The position numbers and the translations under genes are program-made. From assembly GCA_030550095.1 (NCBI GenBank), contig JAUQQA010000015.1, positions 1 through 45,658 of the forward strand: a stretch of DNA of 45,658 bases. The letters are read 5' to 3'. The stretch's first letter is position 1. Every line of letters starts with the position of its first letter. Below, piece by piece: positions 8,077 to 15,564 of the stretch. A model generated the notes under the pieces. It searched no databases. It saw only the letters and a list, made by a program, of their open reading frames with translations, and had not been told where the DNA came from. Source of the stretch: Chloroflexota bacterium (GTDB lineage Bacteria > Chloroflexota > Anaerolineae > J036 > Brachytrichaceae).

Positions 8077-9590
8077 CGCAGCAACAGCAGCGAGGAAAGG
8101 GGCAACGCGACGATGCGTTGATCATCGATCTGAACCGCATCGTCCAGCGTGACGAGCAAACCGAAGGGAGCGTTGTAAGCCGTCTTCTCCAGAAAAGCGC
8201 GCAGCCCGATCGTGTCGTGATACCCGTCAACGCGCTGGCGGTATTTCACTTCGAGGGGGATGCAATACTCGCCAACGCTGATCACAAAGTCCACCTCTGG
8301 CTCCAGCGCGCGCTTCGGGAACCAAGCAAGGTTGAGGTTTGGCAACGTGCCCAGAAAGTAGCCTGCAACACTCTCTGCGAGATGTTCTGCAAGGTCGCTC
8401 AAGTGAGAAAGACGCTTCAGCGCATCAGGCGCAAGTGGGACAACCTCCTGAAGCCAGCTTGCGCGCAAGGAATGATCGGAGAGACAGATCTTTGGCGCCC
8501 CCTTTCGTCGCTTGAGGCGCAGCTCCAATGGCGGCACAAGCCGAATGAGGAGTGTGTCATTGAGAAATCGCAAATATGCAAGCACTCGCTGCCAGCCCAC
8601 GTTCGCTTGGAGCACCGTGCGCAGCTCGTTAACGAACACAGCGCTCTCGGGTGCTTGACCTGCGTATCGCGCACTTAGGCGGAAGAGCGCTTCTAGCAAA
8701 TGCTTATCTCGCTTGCGCCCTCGCTCACCAAGCCGCAGGTCGTGTTGAATAACGCGGCGAACGATTGTCTCATTCAATTGGCTAGCAATCTCCTCCCAGG
8801 GCGCATCAGCATTGGCGTGCGCGAAAGGATACCCACCCCGCTCCGAAAACGCAGCAAAAGCTTGATCGCGCACTTCTCGTTGCCTCAAGCCCAAGTCTCG
8901 CAAGTTCCTCCAGAAGTCGCGGCGGGTTAGCTCACCCCATCCATTTGCCTTCTCTAACGCAGGGCGCAAATCGCCAAATCCCCTAAGCGCGGCAATCTCA
9001 CGGAGAAGCAAGGTTCCCATCTCCAAAGTGGTGACGCGACCCGCGAGGCTATCGCGACCTTGCTCAATGCGCAGTGCAGAACTCCCTGTCAACATCACGC
9101 GCACGGAAGCATGGTCAACAAGTGCTTTCACTTGCGGCGCCCAATCCCGCAAGTTCTGCACCTCATCGAAAAAGAGATAAGCAGGCTCGCCGCGGTGGGC
9201 AGATTCGTTGAGCGTTGCGCCGAGGATGTTTTGCTCAAACCAACGCGCCAGCGTCAAAACAGGCAGCTCTAAGCGCTGCAGCGGGAGCAGTTGGTCGAAC
9301 TGAACGCGAAAAATCCGCCTGGGGTTGACGCCCACACTAACGAGATGCGCAATCACTTGCTCTTGAAGTGTCGTTTTGCCTACCTGACGAGGTCCGCGCA
9401 GCGCAATGACAGGAGCTAAACCACGCTCCAAGCCGCGCACGACTTCGTCGAACAGCCAGCGCTTCAGCGCGGGCAGCACCCTGCCTGGCTTGCCTTCCCA
9501 CCAAGGGTTTGCTGCGCGCAAAAGTTGTTCGAGCTCTGCGCTGATGGGGAGAGCAGCAGATACGAGGCGGTGGTGGGAAAACGCTGCCAT
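8073..9590 (-). CDS. AAA-type ATPase with DUF4143 (archaeal-type ATPase family)
   Basis: The 505-residue cytoplasmic protein has a Walker A motif GPRQVGKTT at about residue 65, a Walker B segment AYLFFDEVQNL at about 140 and a sensor-like VMLTGSSALRIE. Its C-terminal half is of DUF4143 type. Near the end, PEVDFVISVGEYCIPLEVKY has the D-x(n)-ExK spacing of the PD-(D/E)XK nuclease-like fold often found in this family. These proteins are widespread and mobile; the family is generally unassigned in function, so none is claimed. The gene stands alone, convergent with feoB (four-base overlap) and divergent from mnmA across 62 bases. Many CAG, AAG and TTG codons make it look less GC-biased than feoB, which may reflect transfer. 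Confidence 0.85.
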   Translation of the reverse strand: MAAFSHHRLVSAALPISAELEQLLRAANPWWEGKPGRVLPALKRWLFDEVVRGLERGLAPVIALRGPRQVGKTTLQEQVIAHLVSVGVNPRRIFRVQFDQLLPLQRLELPVLTLARWFEQNILGATLNESAHRGEPAYLFFDEVQNLRDWAPQVKALVDHASVRVMLTGSSALRIEQGRDSLAGRVTTLEMGTLLLREIAALRGFGDLRPALEKANGWGELTRRDFWRNLRDLGLRQREVRDQAFAAFSERGGYPFAHANADAPWEEIASQLNETIVRRVIQHDLRLGERGRKRDKHLLEALFRLSARYAGQAPESAVFVNELRTVLQANVGWQRVLAYLRFLNDTLLIRLVPPLELRLKRRKGAPKICLSDHSLRASWLQEVVPLAPDALKRLSHLSDLAEHLAESVAGYFLGTLPNLNLAWFPKRALEPEVDFVISVGEYCIPLEVKYRQRVDGYHDTIGLRAFLEKTAYNAPFGLLVTLDDAVQIDDQRIVALPLSSLLLLR

Positions 9591-9652
9591 CTCGGCTTTA
9601 TTTTTATAGAAGCGAATGTTTCTCGCGCTACGATCAGCACTCCTGAGGGATC

Positions 9653-10765
9653 ATGAAGCGCACGCGGGTGGTCGTCGCCATGAGCGGCGGCGTGGATAGC
9701 TCGGTGGCAGCAGCTTTGCTGGTGCAGCAAGGCTACGAGGTGATCGGCATCATGCTGCGCCTGTGGGCAGAGGAAAGCCCGAACGGCGCAAGCACAAACA
9801 CCAACCGATGCTGCACGCCAGAAGCTGTCGCTGACGCTCGCGCCATCGCTGAAATGCTGGGCATCCCCTTCTATGACATCCACGCCGAGCAGGTCTTCAA
9901 GACGCGCGTGGTGGATAGCTGGATCGCGGCATACGCGAACGCGACCACCCCCAACCCGTGCTTCACGTGCAACCGCAGCGTACGCTTCGGCTTCTTGCTA
10001 CAAAAGGCGCGCGCGCTTGGCGCGGACTTTCTCGCCACTGGTCACTACGCGCGCGTGGTGTACGACGCGCAAAGCACGCCGCCGCGCTACCGCCTGCTCA
10101 AGGGGCGCGATCTGCGCAAAGACCAAAGCTATGTGCTCCACGTGCTTGGTCAGCGAGAGCTTGCACATGCGATGTTCCCCGTTGGGGAATACACCAAAGA
10201 GGAGGTGCGGCAGCTCGCGCGCCAATTTGGCTTACCCACCGCAGAGCGCCCCGAAAGTCAAGACCTTTGCTTTCTCACGCAGGGCGACTATCGCAGCTTC
10301 TTGTTGCGCCATGCGCCCGAAGTAGCGCGCCCTGGTCCGATCCTGAACACGCGCGGCGAGGTGATCGGACAGCACGAGGGGCTGCCGTTCTACACCATCG
10401 GTCAGCGCAAGGGGTTGCACATTCACCCGCGCACCGCACATACTGAGCCGCTCTACGTGCTGCGGCTCGATCCTGAGCGAAACGCGCTCATCGTCGGCAC
10501 TGCTCAAGAGCTTGGCCGACAAACCGCCTTCGTGCCGCACATGCACTATGTGAGCGGCGCGCCGCCCGCAGAGCCGCTGCGCTGCACGGCGAAGATCCGC
10601 TACCGCGCGCCCGAAGTGCCCGGCTGGCTAAAGCCGCTTCCCGACGGCGGCGCGATCTTCGAGTTCGATCAGCCCCAACGCGACATCACGCCCGGACAAG
10701 GGCTGGTGTGCTACTTGGGCGATGAAGTGATCGGCGGCGGCGTCATCGGTCGAGAGGATCGGTAA
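9653..10765 (+). CDS. mnmA: tRNA-specific 2-thiouridylase MnmA
   Basis: The 370-residue enzyme starts with the PP-loop ATP pyrophosphatase motif AMSGGVDSS (9-17). It has the two catalytic cysteines in their family positions: C103 in NPCFTCNRSVRFG and C206 in ESQDLCFL. The HYAR segment and the GQRKGL motif are also present. MnmA adds sulfur to uridine 34 of tRNAs for Lys, Glu and Gln in the cytoplasm, using persulfide sulfur and ATP. A GAGGGA ribosome site lies five bases before the ATG. A possible -10 TACGAT is at 9629-9634, giving a short normal leader. A strong intrinsic terminator follows at 10787-10821, so the gene appears to be its own transcription unit. Confidence 0.97.
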   Translation: MKRTRVVVAMSGGVDSSVAAALLVQQGYEVIGIMLRLWAEESPNGASTNTNRCCTPEAVADARAIAEMLGIPFYDIHAEQVFKTRVVDSWIAAYANATTPNPCFTCNRSVRFGFLLQKARALGADFLATGHYARVVYDAQSTPPRYRLLKGRDLRKDQSYVLHVLGQRELAHAMFPVGEYTKEEVRQLARQFGLPTAERPESQDLCFLTQGDYRSFLLRHAPEVARPGPILNTRGEVIGQHEGLPFYTIGQRKGLHIHPRTAHTEPLYVLRLDPERNALIVGTAQELGRQTAFVPHMHYVSGAPPAEPLRCTAKIRYRAPEVPGWLKPLPDGGAIFEFDQPQRDITPGQGLVCYLGDEVIGGGVIGREDR

Positions 10766-10786
10766 GCGCGTCGCTGAGCAAGAAAT

Positions 10787-10821
10787 GGGGCGAGCGCTTG
10801 CGAATCACTCGCCCCGTTTTT
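10787..10821 (+). terminator. Intrinsic terminator of mnmA
   Basis: GGGGCGAG (10787-10794) pairs perfectly with CTCGCCCC (10808-10815) around a 13-base loop and is followed by GTTTTT. It starts 21 bases after the mnmA stop. Confidence 0.85.
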
Positions 10822-10825
10822 ATCC

Positions 10826-11013
10826 TCACGCGCCAGGCGGCTGCACGAGAAACGTCACGCTCACTGGCGGCGGGACGCTCAGTTTCGCGTGGGTGTTGTC
10901 CCCCGTCACGGCGGTGATGGTGTGCACGCCAGGCGTAAGCTCGATCTCGCGCTCGGCAAACGGCGGCGCGCCCATGTGCACGAACTGCGGCTGACCCAAG
11001 ATGAGCGCGTCTT
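10826..11013 (-). pseudogene. Remnant of a DUF4399-like gene (3' part only)
   Basis: Reading the minus strand, an in-frame TAA (about 11011-11013) is followed by about 61 residues that end at a stop at 10826-10828. The peptide includes QPQFVHMGAPPFAEREIEL, TPGVHTITAVTGDNTHAKL and PPPVSVTFLVQ. This is the pattern of the C-terminal strands of DUF4399 domains, where 'H-hG...E..L.PG.HTL..hhgD..H' recurs. No start codon, ribosome site or N-terminal half is visible. Coding-like sequence seems to continue across the stop for 20-25 residues, so the gene is probably broken by a stop plus truncation. It lies exactly at the left edge of the accessory island. Family identification by eye is moderate. Confidence 0.5.
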
Positions 11014-11085
11014 AACTCGGATGGAAAGCAAGCGGGTGGCGACAGTCACCTAAACTGAGTGCCTGTAGATACCTTGGACGCCTTC

Positions 11086-12597
11086 TTAAGGTTTGCCGAT
11101 GACTGGGAAGCGTGTGATGAAACACGTGCCCACGCCAGGAGCGCTTTCCAGACACACCGTGCCGCCGTTTATTTTGGTCAGCTCCTGGGTAATAGTCAGC
11201 CCTAAGCCACTGCCTTCGCTGGTGCTGCGAGCCATCGCGCCACGATAGAAACGCTCGAATACTCGCTCCTGCTCCTCTGGAGGAATTCCTGGCCCGTCGT
11301 CGGCCACCCGCACTTCCACATAGTTCTGGAATGGAGCAGCGATCAGGCGCACAGTTGTGCCTGGCGGTGTGTGTTTGCGGGCATTGTCCAGCAAGTTCGT
11401 AAAGATGATGCGGATCTGATCGGCATTGGCGCGGATGAGCGGCAGATGGGGAGGCACATCCACATCGAGGCGGTGCTCACTGAAGAGGGGAGCGAGGTCT
11501 TCGACGACCTCATACAGCAAAGGCGCAAGATCAAGCGGGCTGGGACGCACGCGGTTGCTTTCCTCCATGCTAGCCAGCAGCAGGAGCTGGTCAACTGTGC
11601 GCTGCAAGCGATAGATGGCGGGGGTGAGGCTCTCTAGAACGCTGGGCACATCCTGGGGCGCTGGCGGATGCTGTGTGAGCATTTCGACGCGTAGTGCCAG
11701 CGCTGTAAGTGGTGAGCGCAGCTCGTGCGCGGCATTCGAGACCAGCTCGCGCTGGCGGCGCGCAATATGCGCGAGCCGTTCGGACATATGGTTGAACGCA
11801 GCAATTAGATCGCGCACCTCAGTAGGACCCTGCGGAGTCAGGGATTGCTGGGGCGTGCCATCGAACATCAGGCTGCTAGCTGCGGCGCTCAGCTCGGCGA
11901 GCGGGCGCGTTACCCGACGGGCCAGATAAATGCTCAGCGCGCCGGTGATGATCAGCGTGCCGCCCAGAGCTGAGCCCAGGCCAGCCCAGGCTTTGCGAAT
12001 GTTGACCCACACGGGTGCCGTTGGTGCTGAAAGTTGAATGTAGGCAACGACCTCGCCTGACTTGCTGAAGATCGGCGCGGCAGTGAAGATGCGTTCCTCA
12101 CCAGTGATTTCATCAATCCGCACATCGTGCTGTTCTTCGCCCCGCTGAGCAGCCAGAAACTCGATATGACGATCCTCAAAGCCATGCAGCACGCGCGGCT
12201 CGCTGCTGAAGATAATAAACAGTTCGCTGTCCGTTATCGTTATGCGCGCGCCATCCTTGAGTTCGCGGCGGAGCAGCTGGTGCAGGGCTTCCAGATCTGC
12301 GTCCCCCTTCAGGAAGTCTTCAATCTGGGGTGCCAGGGTCAGCGCTAGCAGATGCGACTCGATCTCGAGATAATGCTCGGCTTGCTCGAAGGCGTCGCGC
12401 TGCACTTTTGGCCCCGCCCAGGCCACCACGCTGCCCATACCAATCAGGATGACAAGCAGATACCCAATCAGGAGCTGGGCGCGCAATGAGCTGCCTCTGC
12501 CCAGTGAGGCGCATCGTCTCCACCAGCGTTCAAAGGCGGCGGAAAAGATAGCCAAACCCGTATACCGTCTCAATGAGCTTAGGATTAGCTGGGTCAT
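11086..12597 (-). CDS. Membrane sensor histidine kinase (HAMP, HisKA, HATPase_c)
   Basis: With the ATG at 12597 the protein has 503 residues. The order is a short cytoplasmic start, TM1 (about 41-61), an extracytoplasmic sensor domain of about 140 residues, TM2 (about 207-226), a HAMP segment (from RRVTRPLAEL), HisKA with the phospho-acceptor H291 in SNAAHELRSPLTAL, and an ATPase domain with DNARKHTPPG (N box), ADDGPGIPPEE (G1), FERFYRG (F box) and GSGLGLTIT (G2). The start overlaps the regulator gene by 68 bases; GGAGG directly abuts this ATG, so a later TTG near 12480 is possible. A longer GTG-type extension to 12714 is implausible. It pairs with the upstream OmpR-type regulator. The signal sensed is unknown; the cotranscribed secreted proteins suggest an envelope cue. 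Confidence 0.9.
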   Translation of the reverse strand: MTQLILSSLRRYTGLAIFSAAFERWWRRCASLGRGSSLRAQLLIGYLLVILIGMGSVVAWAGPKVQRDAFEQAEHYLEIESHLLALTLAPQIEDFLKGDADLEALHQLLRRELKDGARITITDSELFIIFSSEPRVLHGFEDRHIEFLAAQRGEEQHDVRIDEITGEERIFTAAPIFSKSGEVVAYIQLSAPTAPVWVNIRKAWAGLGSALGGTLIITGALSIYLARRVTRPLAELSAAASSLMFDGTPQQSLTPQGPTEVRDLIAAFNHMSERLAHIARRQRELVSNAAHELRSPLTALALRVEMLTQHPPAPQDVPSVLESLTPAIYRLQRTVDQLLLLASMEESNRVRPSPLDLAPLLYEVVEDLAPLFSEHRLDVDVPPHLPLIRANADQIRIIFTNLLDNARKHTPPGTTVRLIAAPFQNYVEVRVADDGPGIPPEEQERVFERFYRGAMARSTSEGSGLGLTITQELTKINGGTVCLESAPGVGTCFITRFPVIGKP

Positions 12598-13222
12598 CCT
12601 CCAGTTTCTCTCGCAGCCAGCGAATATGCACGTCCACTGTGCGGGGCGTGCCAACCCACGTTGCGCCCCACACCTTGTCGGCCAACTCCTGACGGGATAT
12701 TGCACGGCCGGCATGCTCCATCAAGTAGCGCAGCAGATCGAATTCGCGCGGGCTGAGGTTGACTGGCACGCCACTCCGGGTGACACGCCGAGCACTGCGA
12801 TCAAGCACAATCGGACCGATCTGGATCACATCGTGTGAGGTTGCGCCGCCAGTGTCGATCTGCCGGCGGCGCAACAGCGCCCGCACGCGTGCCAGCAGTT
12901 CGCGAAAGCTAAACGGCTTCACCACATAGTCGTCGGCACCGCTTTCAAGCCCCATCACCCGCTCCAGCTCCTGGCCGCGCGCTGTCACCATAATGACAAT
13001 GACATCCGAGCTTTGTCGGATGCGACGACACACATCGAAGCCGCTCAGATCAGGCAACATGACGTCCAGCAGCACCAGATCAATTTGCTGCTGGCTTAGT
13101 ACGTCCAGCGCCTCTTTGCCCTTCGTCACCCAGACCACACCAAAGCCTTCCCTTTCCAACCCAAATATCAGCGGTTCTGCAATCGCGCGATCGTCTTCGA
13201 CCAGCAGAATGGTGTGTGACAT
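12530..13222 (-). CDS. OmpR/PhoB-family response regulator
   Basis: The 230-residue protein has a receiver domain (about 1-120) with the acidic pocket E9-D10-D11, phospho-acceptor D53 in VLLDVMLPDLSG, a conserved T/A switch in MVTARG and K in VVKPFSFREL. A C-terminal winged helix follows (about 130-230), with LSPREFDLLRYLMEHAG and a recognition segment RTVDVHIRWLREKLEDD ending in the YGFGYLF wing. It binds DNA as a dimer, usually at direct repeats. The start lies only five bases downstream of the secreted-protein gene's stop, and its 3' end overlaps the kinase, so the genes share an mRNA. The natural target may be this same operon, which is inferred from the arrangement. Confidence 0.94.
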   Translation of the reverse strand: MSHTILLVEDDRAIAEPLIFGLEREGFGVVWVTKGKEALDVLSQQQIDLVLLDVMLPDLSGFDVCRRIRQSSDVIVIMVTARGQELERVMGLESGADDYVVKPFSFRELLARVRALLRRRQIDTGGATSHDVIQIGPIVLDRSARRVTRSGVPVNLSPREFDLLRYLMEHAGRAISRQELADKVWGATWVGTPRTVDVHIRWLREKLEDDPANPKLIETVYGFGYLFRRL

Positions 13223-13227
13223 GCCAG

Positions 13228-13854
13228 CTATGGACAGTGAACATCCAGGCTTACATCATCCACAAAGAAGCTGGTGGAGTCAATTGCATCCGTCTGAGCC
13301 ACAAATGCTAATTGTAGCGTGCTTCCTGGTGTCACGGTTGCAGTCATCGTGCGGAATGTCCACTGTGTGATCGGGAAGCTATCGTTCAGCGAATCGAGAG
13401 TCGCCAGCACGTTGCCGTTGCTATGACGCAGTTGGACCTCGAGTGTGTCTGCGCCGGTACCATCCTGGGTATCAATCCACACCCAATAGCTCAACCGAAC
13501 CTGCGTCACGCCAGCCGGCACAGTGAACGTCTGCGACAGGACTTCGGTGACGCTATCGCTGCCGCCCAGCCAAGCCTTCCAGCTTCCGCTATGCGCTGGC
13601 GGCGTTGGCGAATCGTCCAGAATATCGCTGGACTGACTACTGGCAGCAACCCAGTACGGATTGGGCAAGCCAATCTCCATGCTGCCATCCCGAATCAACG
13701 AGCTGATGGGACACGCTCGGACCAACGGCAGGAAAGCGAAGTAGCTGCCACCACCCTGCGCATAAGCTGGCTGCGCAACCCCCTCGAATACCAGCATGAT
13801 CACCGCGCCCAATGAAAGCGCCTGCACCGCTAATTGCTTGAAGACAGTTGCCAT
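13228..13854 (-). CDS. Secreted protein with a jelly-roll-like beta domain
   Basis: The chosen start MATVFKQL (13854) gives 208 residues with a clear signal peptide: a lysine, a hydrophobic core (about 9-27) and a cleavage-like site after AQPAYA. The reading frame is open up to 13968, but that extension is basic, lacks a ribosome site and would cross the terminator hairpin. The mature part is rich in Ser, Thr and Asp. It contains RDGSMEIGLPNPYW, a start typical of carbohydrate-binding-like jelly rolls, then SHSG-type and QTFTVPAGVTQVRLSYWVWIDT strands and a final SFFVDDVSLDV strand. This pattern recurs in extracellular proteins of Chloroflexota. It lies five bases before the response regulator gene and may be a surface ligand or sensor partner. 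No enzyme motif is seen. Confidence 0.75.
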   Translation of the reverse strand: MATVFKQLAVQALSLGAVIMLVFEGVAQPAYAQGGGSYFAFLPLVRACPISSLIRDGSMEIGLPNPYWVAASSQSSDILDDSPTPPAHSGSWKAWLGGSDSVTEVLSQTFTVPAGVTQVRLSYWVWIDTQDGTGADTLEVQLRHSNGNVLATLDSLNDSFPITQWTFRTMTATVTPGSTLQLAFVAQTDAIDSTSFFVDDVSLDVHCP

Positions 13855-13896
13855 CGTTTGCCACACAATGCCGCTCCGTCTATGCGCCTCCAGCAA

Positions 13897-13928
13897 ACGG
13901 GGGCACAACCGACTGGCTGCGCCCCCGT
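13897..13928 (-). terminator. Hairpin between the DUF5666 gene and the secreted-protein gene
   Basis: On the minus strand ACGGGGGC and GCCCCCGT form a perfect eight-base stem around a 16-base loop, followed by TTTGC. It sits 24 bases after the DUF5666 stop. The short T-run suggests partial termination, which would set the first gene's expression above the downstream three. Confidence 0.55.
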
Positions 13929-13951
13929 CTAATCGTTGTGACCCGAACGAC

Positions 13952-14482
13952 CTATCGCTTACCTTCAATCTTGACGGCGTTGACCGTTCCGTCAGCCTGC
14001 TGGTAGCCTTTCACTTCCACGCGAGAGCCAACGGTGATCGGACCATACTTCTGGCGGATAATAGTCGCTGCTGAGACGTTCACCGTGCGACCACTCACCA
14101 CCCATGTGCCATACATCCCAGCTGGTATGCTCTCTACCGTGCCGTAGAACTTGACGTAGGCCCCGCTGCCGCCACCACCGCCGCCGCTCTTACCCTCGAT
14201 CTTGGTGGCATTCACTGAGCCATCGCTTTGCAGCCAGCCCTTAACTTCAACATAAGAGCCGACACTGATTGGGCCGTATTTCTGCTTGATACGAGTCGCT
14301 GGGGTCACCTGAACTACACGGCCACTGACGAGCCATGTGCCATACATGCCCGCTGGCATGCTTTGCACTGTGCCGTAGAACTTGAAGTTGCCGTCGTCTC
14401 TGCTGGCGAATGCTGCGCTGACCGAAGTGAACAGCGTCGAAAGCACAACCAGCAAACCCGCGAGTAACCGAATTCCCTTCAT
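13952..14482 (-). CDS. Secreted protein with two tandem DUF5666 domains
   Basis: The ATG at 14482 is preceded by AAGGAGGT at ideal spacing, which fixes the start over the longer frame to 14536. The 176-residue product has a signal peptide (about 1-27, cleavage after AFA). Two near-identical beta-rich units follow, about 31-90 and 103-176, each with KFYGTV(Q/E)S(M/I)PAGMYGTW, VSGR, a KYGPI-VGS-VEVKG core and an ending DG(S/T)VNA(T/V)KIEGK. A glycine-rich linker (GGGGGGSG) joins them. DUF5666 is an OB-like domain of unknown function in secreted proteins. The strong ribosome site and a following hairpin suggest it is the most highly made product of this operon. It may be a periplasmic or surface binding protein; function is not known. 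Confidence 0.85.
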   Translation of the reverse strand: MKGIRLLAGLLVVLSTLFTSVSAAFASRDDGNFKFYGTVQSMPAGMYGTWLVSGRVVQVTPATRIKQKYGPISVGSYVEVKGWLQSDGSVNATKIEGKSGGGGGGSGAYVKFYGTVESIPAGMYGTWVVSGRTVNVSAATIIRQKYGPITVGSRVEVKGYQQADGTVNAVKIEGKR

Positions 14483-14779
14483 GGTGCTGAACCTCCTTAG
14501 CGAATCTTTGTTCAGCTTGCTACGGCTTGTAAGCATACATAGCCTACTGGGTAAAGTGGTTAGCGACTAGAAAACAGGTTGTAAAGGATCGGTCAAGACC
14601 TCAGGGTTTTGCTGAACCTACCCGTGCTGGTTAGCGCACGCCCATGCGAAAGGTTGGGACCTACGCATCAGAAACTTAAAGTTTCGCGCGGCACAAACCA
14701 GGACAGTAAAAAGTCGTCACTGCGCGCAGGCATCTAGCTCTGATCGCGCGCCCATCTTCCTCGCCACTCTGCCCGCAAC
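14483..14779. other. Gene-free stretch upstream of the DUF5666 operon
   Basis: About 300 bases without a supportable gene. It must contain the minus-strand promoter of the DUF5666 operon, but I see no convincing -35/-10 pair; TTGACC (minus strand, 14591-14596) is the best -35 candidate and has only a weak -10 partner. A short dyad, GAAACTT-A-AAGTTTC (14671-14685), has perfect seven-base arms and could be an operator or an old element end. Confidence 0.5.
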
Positions 14780-15348
14780 TCAAAATGCTCAACGCTATCC
14801 GACGCAAAGCCGCGAAGCTCTCTGCGCCATGTCTGTCGAGCTGGTCACAAAGAAGCTCACCTGCTCACGTTCGGTCTGTCCTACACGCTGCCAGCAACGC
14901 GCAAAGCACATCGCGCCTAGCATCAGCTAGACATTCCAGACCACCCACCAACCAATATTCGCGCCATCATGCCGACCATGACCCCATTCCTCGGTCTTCG
15001 GATACTCGTGCTGCACCTTGGCGAAACTCGTCAGCTTGCTCATGCACCCAGTTCTGCTGGAGCGCGCTGAATGCCACCAAATTGCGGCAGGATGAAGATG
15101 CGTCGAAAGGGGTCATGCGGGGTATGCTGTAAATCGCGGATAAGCAGCCGCCGATGCAGGAGGGCGCGCGCTTCCCAGAAGGCGGCGATGTCCAACCAGC
15201 TATCGGCACCGCCGACGACAGCGATGACTGCTAGGACGATCACATACCACAACGGGTAACGCTTTCCTAGATCACGACGGAAGTCTTGAATTTGCTTGGC
15301 ATGCTCAGCCAGCAACTTGATGGCCAAGGGAGCCTCGTCACTTATCGC
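14780..15348 (-). mobile_element. Decayed ISAs1-family transposase remnant
   Basis: On the minus strand, the frame ending at 15040 contains QIQDFRRDLGKRYPLWYVIV followed by LAVIAVVGGADSWLDIAAFW. This matches the N-terminal associated domain of ISAs1/H-repeat transposases (pattern 'DPRR..G.RYPL..hL.hhhhAhh.Ga.swr.Ia.w'). It continues as HDPFRRIF; then the match jumps to another frame (VAFSALQQNWV), showing a frameshift near 15075. Near 14781-14828 a third frame shows ESFAALRRIALSIL, resembling the family's C-terminal 'ENFALLRRIALNLL'. The middle, with the DDE residues, is mostly missing. About 570 bases remain of an element usually over 1.1 kb, so it is dead. Terminal inverted repeats were not found. 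The N-terminal match is good and the C-terminal one tentative. Confidence 0.6.
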
Positions 15349-15401
15349 TGTGATATCTCTATTACGTGATGTGTAAGCCCTGCTAGGTCTCAAGGCTACC
15401 C

Positions 15402-15429
15402 TTGACAAGCTGCGCAACTCTGCTAGAAT
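15402..15429 (+). promoter_or_regulatory. Promoter of tRNA-Arg
   Basis: A consensus TTGACA (15402-15407) is followed after 16 bases by TAGAAT (15424-15429). The predicted start near 15436 leaves a leader of about five bases before the tRNA. It is the best sigma-70-type promoter in the window. Confidence 0.8.
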
Positions 15430-15440
15430 GCAAGGCGCTT

Positions 15441-15515
15441 GCCCCAATAGCTCAGCCCGGATAGAGCGTTTGCTTGCGGAGCAAAAGGTCGGGAGTTCAA
15501 ATCTCTCTTGGGGCA
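15441..15515 (+). tRNA. tRNA-Arg, anticodon GCG
   Basis: A complete cloverleaf folds. The acceptor stem is GCCCCAA/TTGGGGC, the D stem GCTC/GAGC, the anticodon stem TTTGC/GCAAA with loop TTGCGGA (anticodon GCG), and the T stem GGGAG/CTCTC (one G-U pair) with loop TTCAAAT. The discriminator is A and no CCA is encoded. A20 in the D loop and C35 in the anticodon are arginine identity elements. It reads CGC, by far the preferred arginine codon in the flanking genes. Most bacteria read this box with an ACG (inosine) tRNA, so GCG is noteworthy. It has its own promoter and terminator. Confidence 0.93.
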
Positions 15516-15521
15516 CAGCAG

Positions 15522-15551
15522 GGGCGCTGGGTATAAGCTCAGCGCCCTTTT
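15522..15551 (+). terminator. Intrinsic terminator after tRNA-Arg
   Basis: GGGCGCTG (15522-15529) and CAGCGCCC (15540-15547) form a perfect eight-base stem with a ten-base loop, followed by TTTT. The ABC ATPase gene starts 13 bases later, so it needs its own promoter or read-through from the tRNA promoter. Confidence 0.85.
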
Positions 15552-15564
15552 GCTTCACAAGCCA

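Noticed and set aside
8073..9590. The AAA/DUF4143 gene as part of a defence system
   Set aside because: It stands alone between feoB and mnmA with no methylase, nuclease or other defence partner. The nuclease-like C-terminal motif is common in this family and proves nothing by itself.
10785..10994. A 69-residue plus-strand frame after mnmA
   Set aside because: It begins inside the mnmA terminator. The opposite strand reads as a DUF4399-like remnant, which explains its openness.
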